This document shows positions 12,301 to 25,363 of a stretch of DNA of 45,500 bases, piece by piece. Made by a program: the position numbers and the translations under genes. The notes below the pieces were generated by a model. That model saw only the letters and a program-made list of their open reading frames with translations. It did no database searches and was not told where the DNA came from. This DNA is from Paramecium octaurelia. Lineage: Eukaryota; Ciliophora; Oligohymenophorea; Peniculida; Parameciidae. Location: positions 792,814-838,313 of the forward strand of contig CAJJDP010000001.1 in the NCBI GenBank assembly GCA_905182995.1, in the 5' to 3' direction. Every line of letters starts with the position of its first letter. The first letter of the stretch is position 1.

Positions 12301-15300
12301 ACCCTAAAAGAAATATTTGAATCTATGCAGGTTGTGCATTAATTTGAATCTTAACCTTAGCAATTAAAACAGGAATAATGACATTTTTCACAAACCTCCA
12401 CTCCTTTGTCATAATAATAATCATTGCAAAAACAAGAGTTTAGAATGCTGTTGAATTATCTTTTAGCTGTGGCTGAACATGTATCACATTTTGTAGCTAA
12501 TTGATAACAAGTCATACAAGAATAATGGCATTCTAAAACTTAATTTTATATATACTCTAGCAAATTATATTAATTCCATCACTGTAATAGCCTGATTGGC
12601 ATAAACATTAGAATTGTTTTAATACTCTTAAACTTTAAGAAGGGCAAGACAAGCATTAAGTATTTAAAACTGCACAAGTTTCACAACTAAAATTGCATTC
12701 TATTATAAACTCTAAATAGTACAAGAGCATTTAGATATCCCTGCATCAAAGTAACCGGGCTAACAAATACAGGTTGTACCTGATAGGTTTCTCATATCTT
12801 AGTCCCAACAAGAATTACAATCTGAAGAGAAACGTCCCTTGCAACTCAAACAAGAGTAATGACAAGCTATTTTTAAATTGAGATGACTACATGAACAAAT
12901 TTATTAATTTTAATATGTAGATACTGATAAGCCTTAAAGTTTAGTTTTGCATTAACAGGTGGTTCCATTTAAATATTTTTCTGCTTGACAAGAGGTACAA
13001 TTGGTTGAGGAGGTATTGCACTCAATACAAAGATTACTGCAAGCTAAAAAAAGTAATGGATTCATACCTTAACATTCTGCAAGTCCGGCATCAAAATATT
13101 TTGAAGCACACTTACACTCGCCCTAATTATTTAATTGTCTTCCAATTGATATATCACAAGTTGTGCATTAATTTGATTAACTTCCAATACATGTCTAGCA
13201 AGTGTTATGGCAAGCTAAATTGAATTGAAATATTTACCAGTACATATTGGATTTTCAGGTTAATCAAAGTATTATGAGGGACAAGAGCAAGAATTGTCAA
13301 CTCCAAGATTTCGAAATGAGAAATCTGGACAAGTATTACAATTATTTATTGTTCCACTACATGAAGCACATCGATATGAGCATTCTATAATTCATTTATA
13401 TTTGATTACTTATACACATCTAGCTTCCTATTTATTTTTCTAAATACCCATCTTTACATAGGCATAAATTTCCTTTAATTATTCTATTGTTTTCAATTGA
13501 ACAAGTGATACAATTATTGAATTGAAAATCAAAACAGGTTTTACATGTGTAATGGCATTCTTATAATTATCATTATTTTTACTTTGACAATGTAATTGAC
13601 CTACATCATAGTACTCATAAGGACAATCACATTTCGATTATATTAATTATCTGTAGTTCAAGTCACAAGTTAAACAATTCGTATTTCCACTTCCATTGCA
13701 TGTTTTACAAGAAAAATGGCATTCCAAACATTCTAATTAGGATTCATCACTATAATAGTGGGAATCCTTGCATAAACACTTAAATGTTGGACCTGTACCG
13801 TCTGGTCCTCTTGTTGAAGGACAAGTTGTACAAGAATCTACTTCAGCAGTAAGACAGTTAGTACATGAATGATGACAAGACACTAAATTTTATTTTCATT
13901 GTTACAATAGCAAAATACTTCGTTTCTCCCAGAATCATAATAAGCTGGGGAACATAAACATTCATCGCCTGAAGTTAAATAACGATGATTTTCAATAGAA
14001 CATTCTGTACAATTATATTATGATGGTCCATTGCATCTAAGACAAGAATAATGGCATTCTTAGAATTAATTTTGAAGATATACTAAAACAAACATCCTGA
14101 ATTCCGTCTTCTCCATATTCGCTTCTACAAATACATTTCAAATCATCAGATACAACTCTATTTTGTTCTGCTATACACATTGTACAATATTAATTTAATG
14201 TATTGTCAGCTGGTAATTGGCATTTCTCACATCTTGTGTGACAAGCTAGATTGTTTATAGTATTCTTACATTGACATAATGTTGACCCATCATTTTAGAT
14301 AATTTCAATTGTTCTTAAGGCACAAATACATTTACCATTAACTAACTATTTGTGATAAATATTTGGATCACCACAATCAGTACAATCACTATCAAATGGT
14401 CCAGAACAATTATAACATGAAGCATAACATTCTACATTAGTATATTTTTCATTACATTAGCAAATCTTATCCTATAATCCTGTATCATAATATCCTTAAT
14501 TACAAGGACAAGTATTTCCAATTAGTGATCTATTTCTTAATGGGTCACATGAAGTGCAATCTCCAAATGTTAAAGTACATGTTTAACAATCTCCAGTGGT
14601 ACATAAAACGCAATTTCCATTTAATTGTGCATATCCTTCAATTTAATCACAAACACATTAACCAGGGATAATTCTTGCCGTTAGTTTATATTGATAATAA
14701 CAGGTTGTACAATAATTTGGATCTGTTACTAAACAAGTTTGACATGGAGAATTGCATCCAACTGTAGAAGGTGCACACTTTTTATCTGCAGTTAAATAGT
14801 GTGTTGCAAAACAACTTTTGCATTCGTTTGCATTATGACAAATAAAGCATTTCTCTAACCCTGGTTCATTTTAACAAGCTAATTATAAATTATATTATTA
14901 CAAGAACATCGAGTTCCTTTTTTAAAATATCCAACATCACATTATTTGCAATCTGTTCCAATGGGGTCTCCATTAGAATCATAAATATAATCATATTGCA
15001 TGCAATTTCTATCTTCAAAACACAAAGACTTTTTTAAAGTGTAAGGCCACTTACATTATGTACATATTCCAGAAGAACAGACTTTACAATTAATTGGACA
15101 TTCTATAATTTTGATACAAATCATACAAACGCATTATTAATCTAAAAACTCGTAACCATCTATACATTCATTAAAAGAATAGATAGAATCTATATATTAA
15201 CAGGTTTTATGACCTGGTTCACAGGCTTTAAATAATAATTATAGTTACTTAATGTGCATTTTAGGTCATTGCTATCTAATGGAGACTAACCAGGTATACA

Positions 15301-15872
15301 AGTGGCACATTATGTATTGGTTGCATCACACGTTTTGCAATATTGACCACAAGCTTTATATTACAATCATAATTTACCTCGAGGATATGAAGACGAAGCA
15401 CAATTCTGGCCATAATTGAAGCCAGCACAATATATGCATTTGTATATATTAGAATACTTTTATCCGATTAAACAACCATAACCATACAATATAGATATTG
15501 CTTCAGTTGTAAAAATTAAATTTCCATTTGGATCATGTGAGTATATCATAACATATGGCCACCATCCGAGAAGTAAATGAGTATCGTAATTCCAATATAG
15601 GATATACCCTTTTATCTATGGATGGCATAGAACTTCATAATTGTTAAATATAATTTGTCTGAGTTCATTAGTATTATAACATTCCCTTGGAATACCTTAA
15701 ATTTTATAACTAAACTACCTGCACACATATGGGGATAAATATCTGGCCAATATTACTGATAGCCGGGACAAGATTTTTAAAATATCTCCTTATTGAATTC
15801 AGTTTGAAAAGATCTGAAGCTAAAACATGCTTAGAATAGCTGAAATATTATTAATCTGGCAGTGAAACCCAT
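6125..15872 (-). CDS. Giant membrane protein: furin-like Cys-rich repeats, REJ-like region, GPS-like motif, multipass C-terminus
   Basis: The ATG at 15872 gives MGFTARLIIFQLFQACFSF, a likely signal peptide. Two N-terminal introns are clear (15696-15718, 23 nt; 15354-15377, 24 nt) and a third lies near the end (6357-6378, 22 nt). Others are likely inside. From about 15.4 to 10.1 kb the translation is a long series of furin/growth-factor-receptor-like Cys repeats (for example CDCKEGYYDDG, CKTCIQSPSNCLTC), roughly 50 residues each. From about 10.1 to 8.3 kb lies a REJ-like region (SITWTYLL, then a stretch ending GQLPTI), followed by a helical stretch. A GPS-like motif VSCQCQYLGTIF sits near 7000. 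After it come several hydrophobic helices down to a TGA at 6125-6127, about 3,200 residues in all. The order matches polycystin-1/REJ-type surface proteins. I infer a cell-surface or ciliary role; ligands are unknown. Confidence 0.8.
6357..6378 (-). other. 22-nt intron in the giant gene
   Basis: On the minus strand it reads GTAAATATTAAAATTTATGTAG. Removing it joins two hydrophobic segments (LLIYQIK and NKCNTEFNYNMLILIG) in frame. Confidence 0.8.
15354..15377 (-). other. 24-nt intron in the giant gene
   Basis: Minus strand GT...AAAG. Splicing joins SSSYPR to ACGQYCKTC at the start of the Cys-rich repeats. Without splicing the frame meets TGA. Confidence 0.85.
15696..15718 (-). other. 23-nt intron in the giant gene
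   Basis: Minus strand GTAGTTTAGTTATAAAATTTAAG. Splicing joins HMCAG to IPRECYN in frame. Unspliced, the frame ends at TGA further on. Confidence 0.85.
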
Positions 15873-17370
15873 CAGAAGATCTATTTAGATGATTTTATTA
15901 TTGAATTTTTTTAGAATAAAATTTAGAATTTATATCATATATTTGAGTTGGAATTTCCATTATTAATTTGAGAACGGACTGACTCTATTTGTACTTATTC
16001 TAAACACAACTTAAATTTAAAATTCCGACTTAGCGATCTTACATACTAACTTTATTTTTCAAATAAATTTGAAACTATGAGCATTCTTTTAAAATAATTT
16101 TTAAGTAATTACTCCACGTTATTTTTTTAAGAAATTTACCTTTTTAATATTCTTATTTTTGTGCACAGATGAATGAATCAGCAAATTAAATATCAATTTG
16201 AAATGCAAAATTGACTGTTAATCTTATCCATATATAATTAGTTGATAAAATAAATTATCATTTAATACTTTATTTGATATATAATAATTATATCATTTAA
16301 TAAATTAAATTATTTTTTAGAATAATTGAAGGTGTTTATTTAATAGAAGAAAACGATTACACATTATTTCAATTATACAAGAGTTTCCCTGTTAAAATAG
16401 ATTCCAAAAAAGAAATTTAAGAATCATGCGCTACCAAATTTAGCTTAGGATAAATCGTAATATAGAGTTGTCGTCTTATTATTTAATCCTAAGTTTCAAC
16501 GACTTTTAAGTTAGTGATATGAGAAAATTTAAGAAATTTTATGAAATTTAAAAGAATTCTGAGATATTTAGTTTATAATTTTTCCTAAAATTATATAAGT
16601 TAACTACTGAATTAAAATAGGGGGTATTAGAAGCAGAGCGTTAAAATAATGAAAGTAGCAATACAGACTTTAAATGGATAAGCTCTGAGAGAAAAAGATT
16701 GGAGTTTTGGAATCTGCAAATATTGGTACATAATCTAAATTCAAAAAATTTTATAAATAATAATTAAATTTTAATTGTTCTTGGTACTTAATTCAAATTC
16801 TTATTTAGAATTGCTAGTTCAATTCTTTTTCCTAGTGTTTCAGATAAAATCCTCAAAAACTAAATATTATTCAGTTTGAAAATATTTATTGAAAAAGAGT
16901 GGAATTTTTTTATATTAATTCATCATTTTTAAATTTCAATTAATTTTATTTTTCTACAGAAAATATTGTTTTAATATTTACCAATATAAAAGAAGGATTA
17001 AGACCATATAATAATACCTAATTGAATTAATTTATGTCTTAGATTTCTTATAAAAGAGGGATTATTAATTTATAGAAAAATGAGATATTAAGAAATAAAG
17101 TTTCTGGCAAAATATCATGAGCTATCCGTTAGTGTCAAATTAAGTCACTTAAAAATGATATTTCAAGCACAACAACAAAACTTTTGTATTTATGAAATTT
17201 ATTTATTTTTATTTCAGAAAATTACGCATTATTGTATAATTTAAATAACTATGAATTATTGTAAATTATTTCTTTTAATATCCTCAGCGCCATATACTTA
17301 TCGTCTTTCTGCCTATTAGTTTCTTGCTCCTTTAAAATCGTCAATGTAAATCAATTTAAGTATGAAAATG
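15873..17370. other. AT-rich stretch upstream of the giant gene
   Basis: Presumably includes the upstream region of the minus-strand gene. I see no second gene, RNA or repeat. Confidence 0.35.
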
Positions 17371-18070
17371 AGCAAATCTTTATATGAATTTTTTTGATGG
17401 AGATGGTACTTTTTTATATGGTTTTGTTTTTAAACCAGATAATATTAAAATATATGAGACTTTTTAGTCAAATTAGAGAAGGTGCTTTTCACCTCCTTCT
17501 AGATTATGAGTAAACCTAAGAATAAGGAATCTATTGTTTTATTAAACATTTCATTGATTCAATGCTTCTGGCAAGAAATAAAAAAGAAAGTTTCAGTATT
17601 TAATTCTATTGACTCGAATAGGATAAATAAATATATTCATAGAAGTTGGAGAATCTGATTATGGAATTAAACAAGAAAAATTTAATGATAAACCTAATAA
17701 ATATTTCACTCTATATTAGATTAGAGCATCAGGTAATTACAAAAATTGAACATTAATTGGATGAGATGGAAATTTATGATTGGAAAATATAAATAGTATA
17801 TGAGAGAGTTAGGAAAATTGGAGATGGAGAATCATGACTTAATTATTGACAGTATTTATTTTCCTTTATATAAATTGGAGATGTGAGTATTAAGATAGTG
17901 AATTGATTGGATAAGCTTAATTAACATCAACTAATAATAACAGAATGCTAAATTAGGATCATTTACTAAATCAAAAACCAAAAATTTTCAATTGAGAATG
18001 GAATATGATAAATTTAAAATGCACAAATTTGAATATAAGAGGTAGCTCTAAATTTACTTTACAATTTTAT
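17371..18070 (+). other. Unrecognised, possibly decayed coding tract
   Basis: Short frames such as MNFFDGDGTFLYGFVFKPDNI (from about 17383) and VGESDYGIKQEKFNDKPNKYFTLY (near 17645) look protein-like but change frame and meet TGA often. It may be the 5' part of the decayed WD40-family copy that follows. No function is assigned. Confidence 0.25.
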
Positions 18071-18950
18071 CTGAATTTTTGATTAAATAATTTAATATAT
18101 TTAATCATAATCAAATTCATCTCCAATAATGAATAGACGATTAAATAAAAGCAAAGTTTGTAAATTTAACAAATACTACTATCTGAACTATATCCTAATC
18201 AATACTTAGAAGTATACAGAGTGGTAGCCATCAATCATGACAACACAATGATTATTGCTACAAGTGAATCCAAAATAAAAGTGATATATATTATTCTACC
18301 TCTTCTTTCATAATCAGAAGCCTATCCAACCATAAGAATTACAGCATCTATAGGATAGATTGAGATTCTTAAAGGTAAACATTAGCATTTCTTGTCTGCT
18401 TTAATGTTTTTCAAAATTGGTCTTCCCTATATTTGCATTTCTTGTAGAATTTTGCTCACTTCTACTCATTAACAATAGATTTAATGATGAGAAAATATAA
18501 TTTTGGTCTTTCCTAAACTTAGCCTTCTTTTTCCAAGAATATGTCCATAAATAATTGAAGAACATACATTTACAATTAGAGATTTTCAATTAATCAAGAG
18601 GGTACGTTATTAATAAATTTTAATGGAATTTCAGGATAGAGATTATAAGTAGATTAATTAGGATGTTGATTATATTATTAATATTTACTTCTTTGAATCA
18701 TAGCACAAGTCTTAATTTCCTCAGCAATACATAGCTTCAGTGAATATCCTACTCTCTAAAAATAGTCATAATATCGACCTAATTAGAATCATATCCTTCT
18801 ACTCCAAATCAGATGCGAATGTAACTAGTTGGTGCTGTCTGATAGAAATACAATTTTTTAAAATAGAGAAAAAGAGCCCTAAAAAATAATAAGTATTTTC
18901 AAGAAGATTTTGAAAAATGCTCAGAATAGAAATTGACCTCTCCCAAGGAG
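18071..18950 (+). pseudogene. Degenerate copy of a Paramecium WD40-family protein
   Basis: Near 18215-18290 the translation reads VVAINHDNTMIIATSESKIKV. This resembles the conserved AINxDNxxIxxxxxSxIKVxxF segment that opens the WD propeller in a large Paramecium family. Later, in shifting frames, come HFLSALMFF, IQFWSFPKLSLLF, EEHTFTIRDFQLIKRV and PQQYIASVNILLSKNSHNIDLIR, in the order expected for that family. At least three frame changes and several TGAs separate them. It looks like an eroded copy, unrelated in sequence to the WD40 gene at 31.9 kb. The identification rests on remembered family patterns. Confidence 0.45.
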
Positions 18951-19956
18951 GAACAATTTATGAAATAGATAATTTTTTTTTAATTGGAAAGGTAACGAAA
19001 GATTTCTTACTAATCAAATTAATAAAACTAAAAAGGTCATTAAGATCTATCAAATTTAATAGTTAAAATTCTATAAATGGGTATGGAGAGAATTAACAGG
19101 AGAGGATCATGTTGGTCAGGGGTAATTAATTTTTATAATAAGGCGGGAGGAGGTTGTACATCTACATAAGCAAGGGATCCTCCATAGTGGGGCTCTGAAT
19201 GTTATGAGCCTAAGAATGGTATATCGCCAACAGGAGTATTTATTTTATGTTGATTGATACCTCTCTGTCTGAATAAGGATGGAGGAATTCTAAAAGCTAA
19301 GGAACTTTACTAAAAGAAGGTTTACTTAGATCTTCTGCACAGGCAAATAGCAGCCTAGTGAACGGTAGGGAAGATCTAACCTTGGGAACTAAGAAAGGGA
19401 TGAATAGATATGGGGAGATGTAATGGATTTTGGTTACAAATGTTAAATGATCTGAACGAACACTCTCAGAAGAAGAAGAAGGAAGAGCCTCTTTAGGATG
19501 AGAGAAAAAGGTTAATGATTGGTGTGAAAAAAGATCAAAATATTAGATTGAATTCAATATTCGACTCGATTAGGGATCGATAAGATCAGAGACCAATAAT
19601 AAGCCTAAACATGCTCAAAAGCGAGGGAACTCGAATCTTATATAACTCCTAAGACGCTTGACTCATTGATTATTAATTGTAACCATTTTAATTTAATACA
19701 CCTATTTTCCTACTACCCTAATAGTTAGGTTTTGAACCTTAAATGTGAACCAAAATGTAATGAATCTAACCCAGGATTGTAATACTGTATGAGGGAATTC
19801 TCGGGTGGAAGGAATGTTCTATAGAATATCAGTGTCTGAAAAATTCATCCAATGATATCTTTGAATTAGTATTGAAATTGTCTACGGAGGTATTCTATCT
19901 GATGAAGATATGGATAAATTTAAGAAAATATAGATAATTTAATTTTAGAGGAGATA
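18951..19956 (+). other. Purine-rich, G-richer tract with broken coding segments
   Basis: GC is visibly higher than the surroundings. One frame near 19143-19340 reads GGGCTSTQARDPPQWGSECYE, then PKNGISPTGVFILC, a TGA, then LIPLCLNKDGGILKAKELYQ. Another near 19670-19850 is Cys-rich (LKCEPKCNESNPGLQYC). They lie in different frames. I do not recognise a family; it is probably part of the same decayed gene as the next entry. Confidence 0.3.
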
Positions 19957-20679
19957 AGTGGTACATAAGAAAATGAAAGCAATGGAGAGATTAGTGTGTT
20001 ATGTAGTGATTTGCAGAAAGCCTATATAAATGATGGAAGCTAGGGTACAATCTATGGGGAGTATAAATTGAATACTTTTATTCGAAAGAAGGAATTTGGT
20101 ATTTATTACTTCCATTTATATGAATAGCCTTATTGGACAAGATTAGAAGGGTACCACCCTAATGTCCTGAGCACTAGAATTTAAAAAAGGATAAAACAGA
20201 AAATTTTTTGTTCTAATCGGCCTTGAAATTCCTTATGAAAATTAAAATACTTGAAGAAATCCATGAAACCCATATACATCGAATTTGATAGACATTTTCT
20301 TCAGCTAGGGAAGATTCAGGATAATCTTTAAAGAAAGAGCACCATCTATCGTTGAAACAAAGAAGACTGGATAGGGTAGGTCATACTAAGCTACTTCAAT
20401 GTCATGTTACATGAATTCAGAACCATTCCTTAAGATGTCAAATTCCTTGATGCCAAGAAAATAACATTAGGATAGGGATGCAGCTGATTCAAGATTTTCT
20501 GCATATAAACATAATTGAATGGGAAGAATGCAGGAGGGAATGTCTGTTACCAAAAGATAGACATTGGAATTTCCTTGAGATATTTTTAGAATGGTAGAGA
20601 GAACTAAAGATATGGTGGATTTGATGTTCAATGAAGGAAATAAAGTGGAATAAAATATACTATCTAGTTAGTTATTTGA
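19957..20679 (+). pseudogene. Unrecognised frame with five internal TGA codons
   Basis: A single frame of 240 codons reads like protein (for example SGTYENESNGEISVLCSDLQ, KEFGIYYFHLYEQPYWTRLE and NVMLHEFRTIPQDVKFLDAK). It is interrupted by TGA at 20224, 20236, 20353, 20485 and 20632, before a final TGA at 20677. Several of these positions would suit Trp, for example CS-x-FKIF and YR-x-NKEDW. No intron fits all of them. The simplest reading is a decayed gene. Five TGAs in 240 codons is close to chance, so the frame itself could be fortuitous, although its composition argues against that. Confidence 0.35.
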
Positions 20680-21345
20680 TAACCTTTAACTCAGTAGATT
20701 GAAAATTGAGAGGAGTTGAGAATGAAATTAAATTATGTTTTAGGAGTCTGTTACTGATACTGAATGATATTATCCATAAATATAATAATAAAAGTTTGAA
20801 CCATTATCATTTCTTATTGCCGAGAAATTCTTAAACGTTCTTTTCACAAATACTTGATAAGAAATATGTTAATCTGGCTTTTAAAACAAAGGAGGAAGAA
20901 ATAAACAAACATTTTAATAAATATTACTAATATATTAAATCTCTCACATGTGTTAGCGTTTCTTCCAGTTCCTTTTAATTCTGATAAAGAAAATATGAAA
21001 TCGAATCGAATCGTTAGTTGAGTAGTGCTGCAATGCTGCCTAAAAAGAATTATTTAGTAATTTCAAATTTTAGAGATAATCCTTTTGTGAGTCTGATCAA
21101 TAATATTTTTCATTTACACTGAATTTATATTTATTTTATTGATATAAAATGTTTTATAATTATCCTTCAGCTTGTGGCTTAAACCTCTAAAAAATCAAAG
21201 TAATTAAACTATATAAAAGTGTATATTGATGGTTTTAATGAATTTTTTTCAACACCTTATTAATTGTGATTCGATTAATCTGCAGCTTATTTTTGTACCA
21301 AACTTCTACTTTTACTATAGCATTTTTCAAAATTTTCTATTTTTA
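20680..21345. other. AT-rich stretch without a recognised gene
   Basis: Nothing I can support as coding, RNA or repeat. Confidence 0.3.
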
Positions 21346-21537
21346 ATGTCAAAATATCCTAACTATTATGATCCTGCAAGCAAAGATCCGAATTCCGCAT
21401 TCTAATCATAAGTAGCATCCAGCTGTTATCTATTCTATCAAATTATCCTAAGCCTAGAGTGGATAATTGCCATGTCTATGTCAAGGTTTCCAGTCAAAAC
21501 TTGTGTGAAATAATTATAGCTACAATAGGAATGCTGA
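21346..21537 (+). CDS. Small hypothetical protein, possibly partial
   Basis: The ATG at 21346 opens a 63-codon frame beginning MSKYPNYYDPASKDPNSAF and ending at TGA 21535-21537. From about 21445 a different frame becomes more protein-like (NYPKPRVDNCHVYVKVSS, then CEIIIATIGMLSYKQRKNN) and runs to about 21630. A missed intron or a frameshift may join them. No family recognised. Confidence 0.3.
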
Positions 21538-22822
21538 GTTATAAGCAACGCAAAAATAATACACATCAAGATTTATTTGAATAACAGTAAATTAGATTAA
21601 TATTCTAAAGTTTGAATAATTTTTGAAATAGGTGGCAACTTTTGTTTCATTGACTTGTCCTATATTTTAAACTCTGTAAACCTCCTAATTCCGAATATGA
21701 TTCCTTATGATCCTATTATAATTGGATCATTAGATATTGGTCTATTTTAGGATAAATAAATTTTAATAGTTTAACTTAATTTTAATGCTACTTTGGAACA
21801 TTCTGAAACGAAGCTTGATCTCATTAATTCAAATATATCTGATTGCTTTTCACATATGGTAATGGTGATGATGTCTCACCTTCGGATTCAGTTCATACTT
21901 AATCCGATATGCTCATCCCTGATTATAGTGAATGTTTCAGTTATTTTAATTCCTGATATACCCTTCTAAAGCATTATTAAGCAAGTCATTACTTGTACTA
22001 AACTAAAAGATAAAATTGAAGCTAATACAAAATCAAACTTTTGTATTATGGATTTTTATATTTTACATAAGCTTTAGATCATTTTCTAATTAATTTCAAC
22101 TTATTTTGTGATTATAAAGCATTCTCTCAAAAAAAGCCTTCTCTACTTTTCCTTCTTCATTCTTACAAATTCAATGTTTAATTCAATTTTTGGCAGCGAA
22201 AAATATAATTCTTTAAATTTAAACAACAATTCTTTTTCATCATATCAAATTTTGATTAATAAATATATTTGATTCTACTTTCAAATTTATCTCCTACATC
22301 TACCCATTGGAATTAATTGAGTTCCCAAAATATTGTTTATTTTGCAAACTGAGAAATCATAAATTTGAATTTTGTCTTATTATTAAAGATCTTATTCATA
22401 GCCTTCCATTTCGCTTCCATTTTCTATTAGCCACTTTTTGTAAATTGTATAATATAATTTTATAACTTAATACAACAATGCACTGGTTTATTTATTTTTG
22501 ATTCTTTTTTTTATACTATAATTTTTTGTCAAACATTTATTTATTCCACATAGAAGTTGAGGGGATTTCGGTAGACTGGACTCAACTAAATTAATTAGAA
22601 CTGGAATGAAAGCATGGAGTTGCATTAGTATTATGACGTTCTTCTGATGATGATTTCTGGTAATATGTTAATGAAACCTTAATATAGCTCCATGATGGGT
22701 CAAAAGATCTTCTTACCTATAATATCATAATAAAAACAAAGATGTGAAAGTTTTTAAGGTGTTTTTCTTTGAATTCAATTTGAGAATTTTGTTAATGCAT
22801 AAAATCTTACTTTTTATACTTA
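21538..22822. other. AT-rich stretch without a recognised gene
   Basis: Scattered short frames only. No repeat or RNA gene is visible. Confidence 0.3.
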
Positions 22823-23383
22823 TCAGGGTTTTATTTTAAAAACAGCATAGAAACGAAAAAGAATAAATCTGTGGAAATTATTTTTAAACAGATCACTCCT
22901 TGAAATAATTTCATTATACATTAAGGAAAAGTTTCTCGGAAGAAAAAAATAATTGTTAATAAAAAGAAAGCAAAGAAATAGGGCATCTAAGTAGTCGGCT
23001 ATGATGAGGTTGTACACTGAGCTGGTTCTTGACCGGTTATGAAATAATATAGAAAAGAAGTTCACAGAGTGTTGCTAATTGATTTTTGGACGTCGCGTAA
23101 TCCTTTGTTTCTCCCAAATCATTAAAAAAAATCTAATTTTTTTCAGATTGGCTGCGTCCTGCACACACAGATTCATGTTTTTGATTTTTTTTTGATTTGA
23201 ATGTCTTAGGAGTGGCGAATTTGTANNNNNNNNNNNNNNNNNNNNNNNNNNNNNNNNNNNNNNNNNNNNNTAACATTCATTTAAACATGAGCTCCCCTTC
23301 TGTTTACCCATCCTTAGGTCTAGATTCCCTGAGGAATAATTTTTTAAAATTGGGTCCTCCATATTACGCTTCTCCATAAACAT
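22823..23383 (-). CDS. Hypothetical protein interrupted by an assembly gap
   Basis: With TAG read as Gln, a minus-strand frame stays open from 23536 to a TGA at 22823-22825. The first ATG in frame is 23383 (MFMEKRNMEDPILKNYSSGN), but coherent codons extend upstream (QLIYKSTSTQQANYEDSLI), so an upstream exon is likely. The 45-N gap interrupts residues of unknown identity; the frame is preserved across it only if the gap is a multiple of three. The C-terminal third is hydrophobic. No family recognised. Confidence 0.35.
23226..23270. other. 45-N assembly gap
   Basis: Run of 45 N inside a possible minus-strand gene. True length and content unknown. Confidence 0.95.
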
Positions 23384-23539
23384 ACTTTTTAGGCATTCAG
23401 TTATTAAGGAATCTTCATAGTTGGCCTATTAAGTGGATGTTGATTTGTAAATCAGCTATTCCAAATTTAAAGTATTATTCAACTCCAAAACTGCCCAACT
23501 CAATAGCCTTTCACCTCTGAGTAAGACCAGTTATTCTCA

Positions 23540-24903
23540 TAATTTCTTAAGAGATAGTTATGGAAAGATTAAAATTTAACAAAATGATTATTTTAGAATA
23601 AAAGCCAGTGATTTAAGAATTAGGATTAATAAAGGCTACTTACACTTATCAATTTTTGTTGATCAATTAGTGCAAGCCTAATTTTATCCTTCAATCTTTC
23701 TTGAAATTTTTACAACCCTTAAATGATTAAGCTCAACCACATTCCTGAAATATGAAATATCTCAGGTGTTTATAGTGATAATTTGAATCGATGTATTATT
23801 TCAATAATATGTATATTAAAATACGTAGTGGAAGGTGCATTGAGTGATAAAGTTTAAAATAATGATTATAAAATCATTTTCATAGTAAAATAGTTTCTTT
23901 CTTTCAGCAAGTAAAATTCCAGTAGTAGTTTTAACTAATCTCTGAATTTTATATTTAAATATCTTCAGATCTTTTGCAAGTAGATACTATCTTTTTACTT
24001 CAACTATAGTAAATTCCACATTTATTTATCATTGCATAGATCGTTAATCAAATTCTGATTCCCCATATCTTACTTAAAATTATTATCTGCCCAACATTTT
24101 ATAATAAATCTTTTTGTTTGATTTCTTGGGCATATGTCATAAATCGTTTTTAATTGGCAACTGGAAATTTATAATGTGTTGAAGTCAAATTTAAGATAAT
24201 TTTTGTGAATACAACTTTACTTTAGCATGCTTTTAAATCTAATTTACATTCTTTTAAATTTTTCTTAGGGTGGAATTAAGAATTTATAGAATTTGCAGAT
24301 TTTAATTTCTTTTGAAAACTCTCTCTTCAAGATCTGGATTTAACTTTTTCATCAGTTGTTAAATTTAATAAGAATAACGAAAACCTTAATATTACTGATC
24401 TTCTTTTCAAAACTAAATTGATATTTTCATCAAACCAAAATTATTACAAATAAGTCATTTTTACTAGAATCATGGTTTCTCAAATTATAATCATCATATT
24501 GATTTTAATCTAAACAGTACTACGAAAGTCTAACTTTATTAATTCTGTTAATTTACAAAAAAGAATAATATTTAACATAACCCAATCAATGATTCAATAG
24601 TCGTGAGTTTTTCTGTGATGTTGAAAGCAAGGGATGGTCAATCCAAAAGAAACAAATTATAATTTTCAAAAGGTTAGACAAAAGTAATTCTTTAGATCAT
24701 TTAACAAAAAATAAGTTGGTTCTCCAACAATATCAATTATTTATTGTTTGTTTTTTAATAACTTTTAGAAATTTTGTTTTAAAGGCTTTAACAATTAAAA
24801 TCAGATTGCATCTTAACTAGAGATAAATAAAGTAAACCCTCAGCTCACAACCCTCGCAAATCTAACATGCAATTTCTAATGGTTTATGATTATAAAAGGA
24901 AAA
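23540..24903. other. AT-rich stretch, nothing firmly identified
   Basis: A minus-strand stretch near 23560-23710 (KFLERLKDKIRLALIDQQKL) could be an exon of the gene below. The rest shows no recognisable feature. Confidence 0.25.
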
Positions 24904-25245
24904 TCAGAAAATTGAACAATTGAGATTAATCATCTTAATAAGCCACGAGAGTCTATCCATTTAATAATTCCTCTTTTTACAGTGTAGTATTTCTTCACAA
25001 TCTAGTAATAAATAACCCATTTAATCATAATTAAGTATAAAGCAGTGATAATCTCTAATTTCTTAAGTAAATCTATTCTTCCTTTATGAAGGGGAGTAAG
25101 CTAACCAATTGGCTGATTATCCTGAGTTGTTATCCTACCCTTTTAACTCTTTTTTCAATCTTATGAGAGAAATTTATGCAGCTTTTGATTTCTCTCTTTG
25201 AATATTTTTATAAGCCTCCTTCACAAATAGTTTTAGAAGAGGCAT
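24904..25245 (-). CDS. Hypothetical protein, 113 residues, possibly 5'-incomplete
   Basis: A minus-strand frame in the ciliate code with ten TAA/TAG codons as Gln, ending at TGA 24904-24906. The first ATG is at 25245 (MPLLKLFVKEAYKNI), but the frame is open upstream to about 25363, so an intron-joined 5' exon is possible. Composition is typical of a soluble protein (ANWLAYSPSQRKNRFTQEIR, DYHCFILNYDQMGYLLLDCE). No family recognised. Confidence 0.4.
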
Positions 25246-25363
25246 CTACACTTTTAGACCTTCATTTTCTTTTTTTTAATTATAATATTGAACTCCTATA
25301 ATTTTATTTTGAGTTTTATATTACAAACCAAAAGTATCTTGCACATTTTATAAGGAAGAAAAT

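Noticed and set aside
11022..13223. Plus-strand frames opposite the Cys-rich repeats
   Set aside because: They are antisense to the giant minus-strand gene, whose repeat structure is unmistakable.
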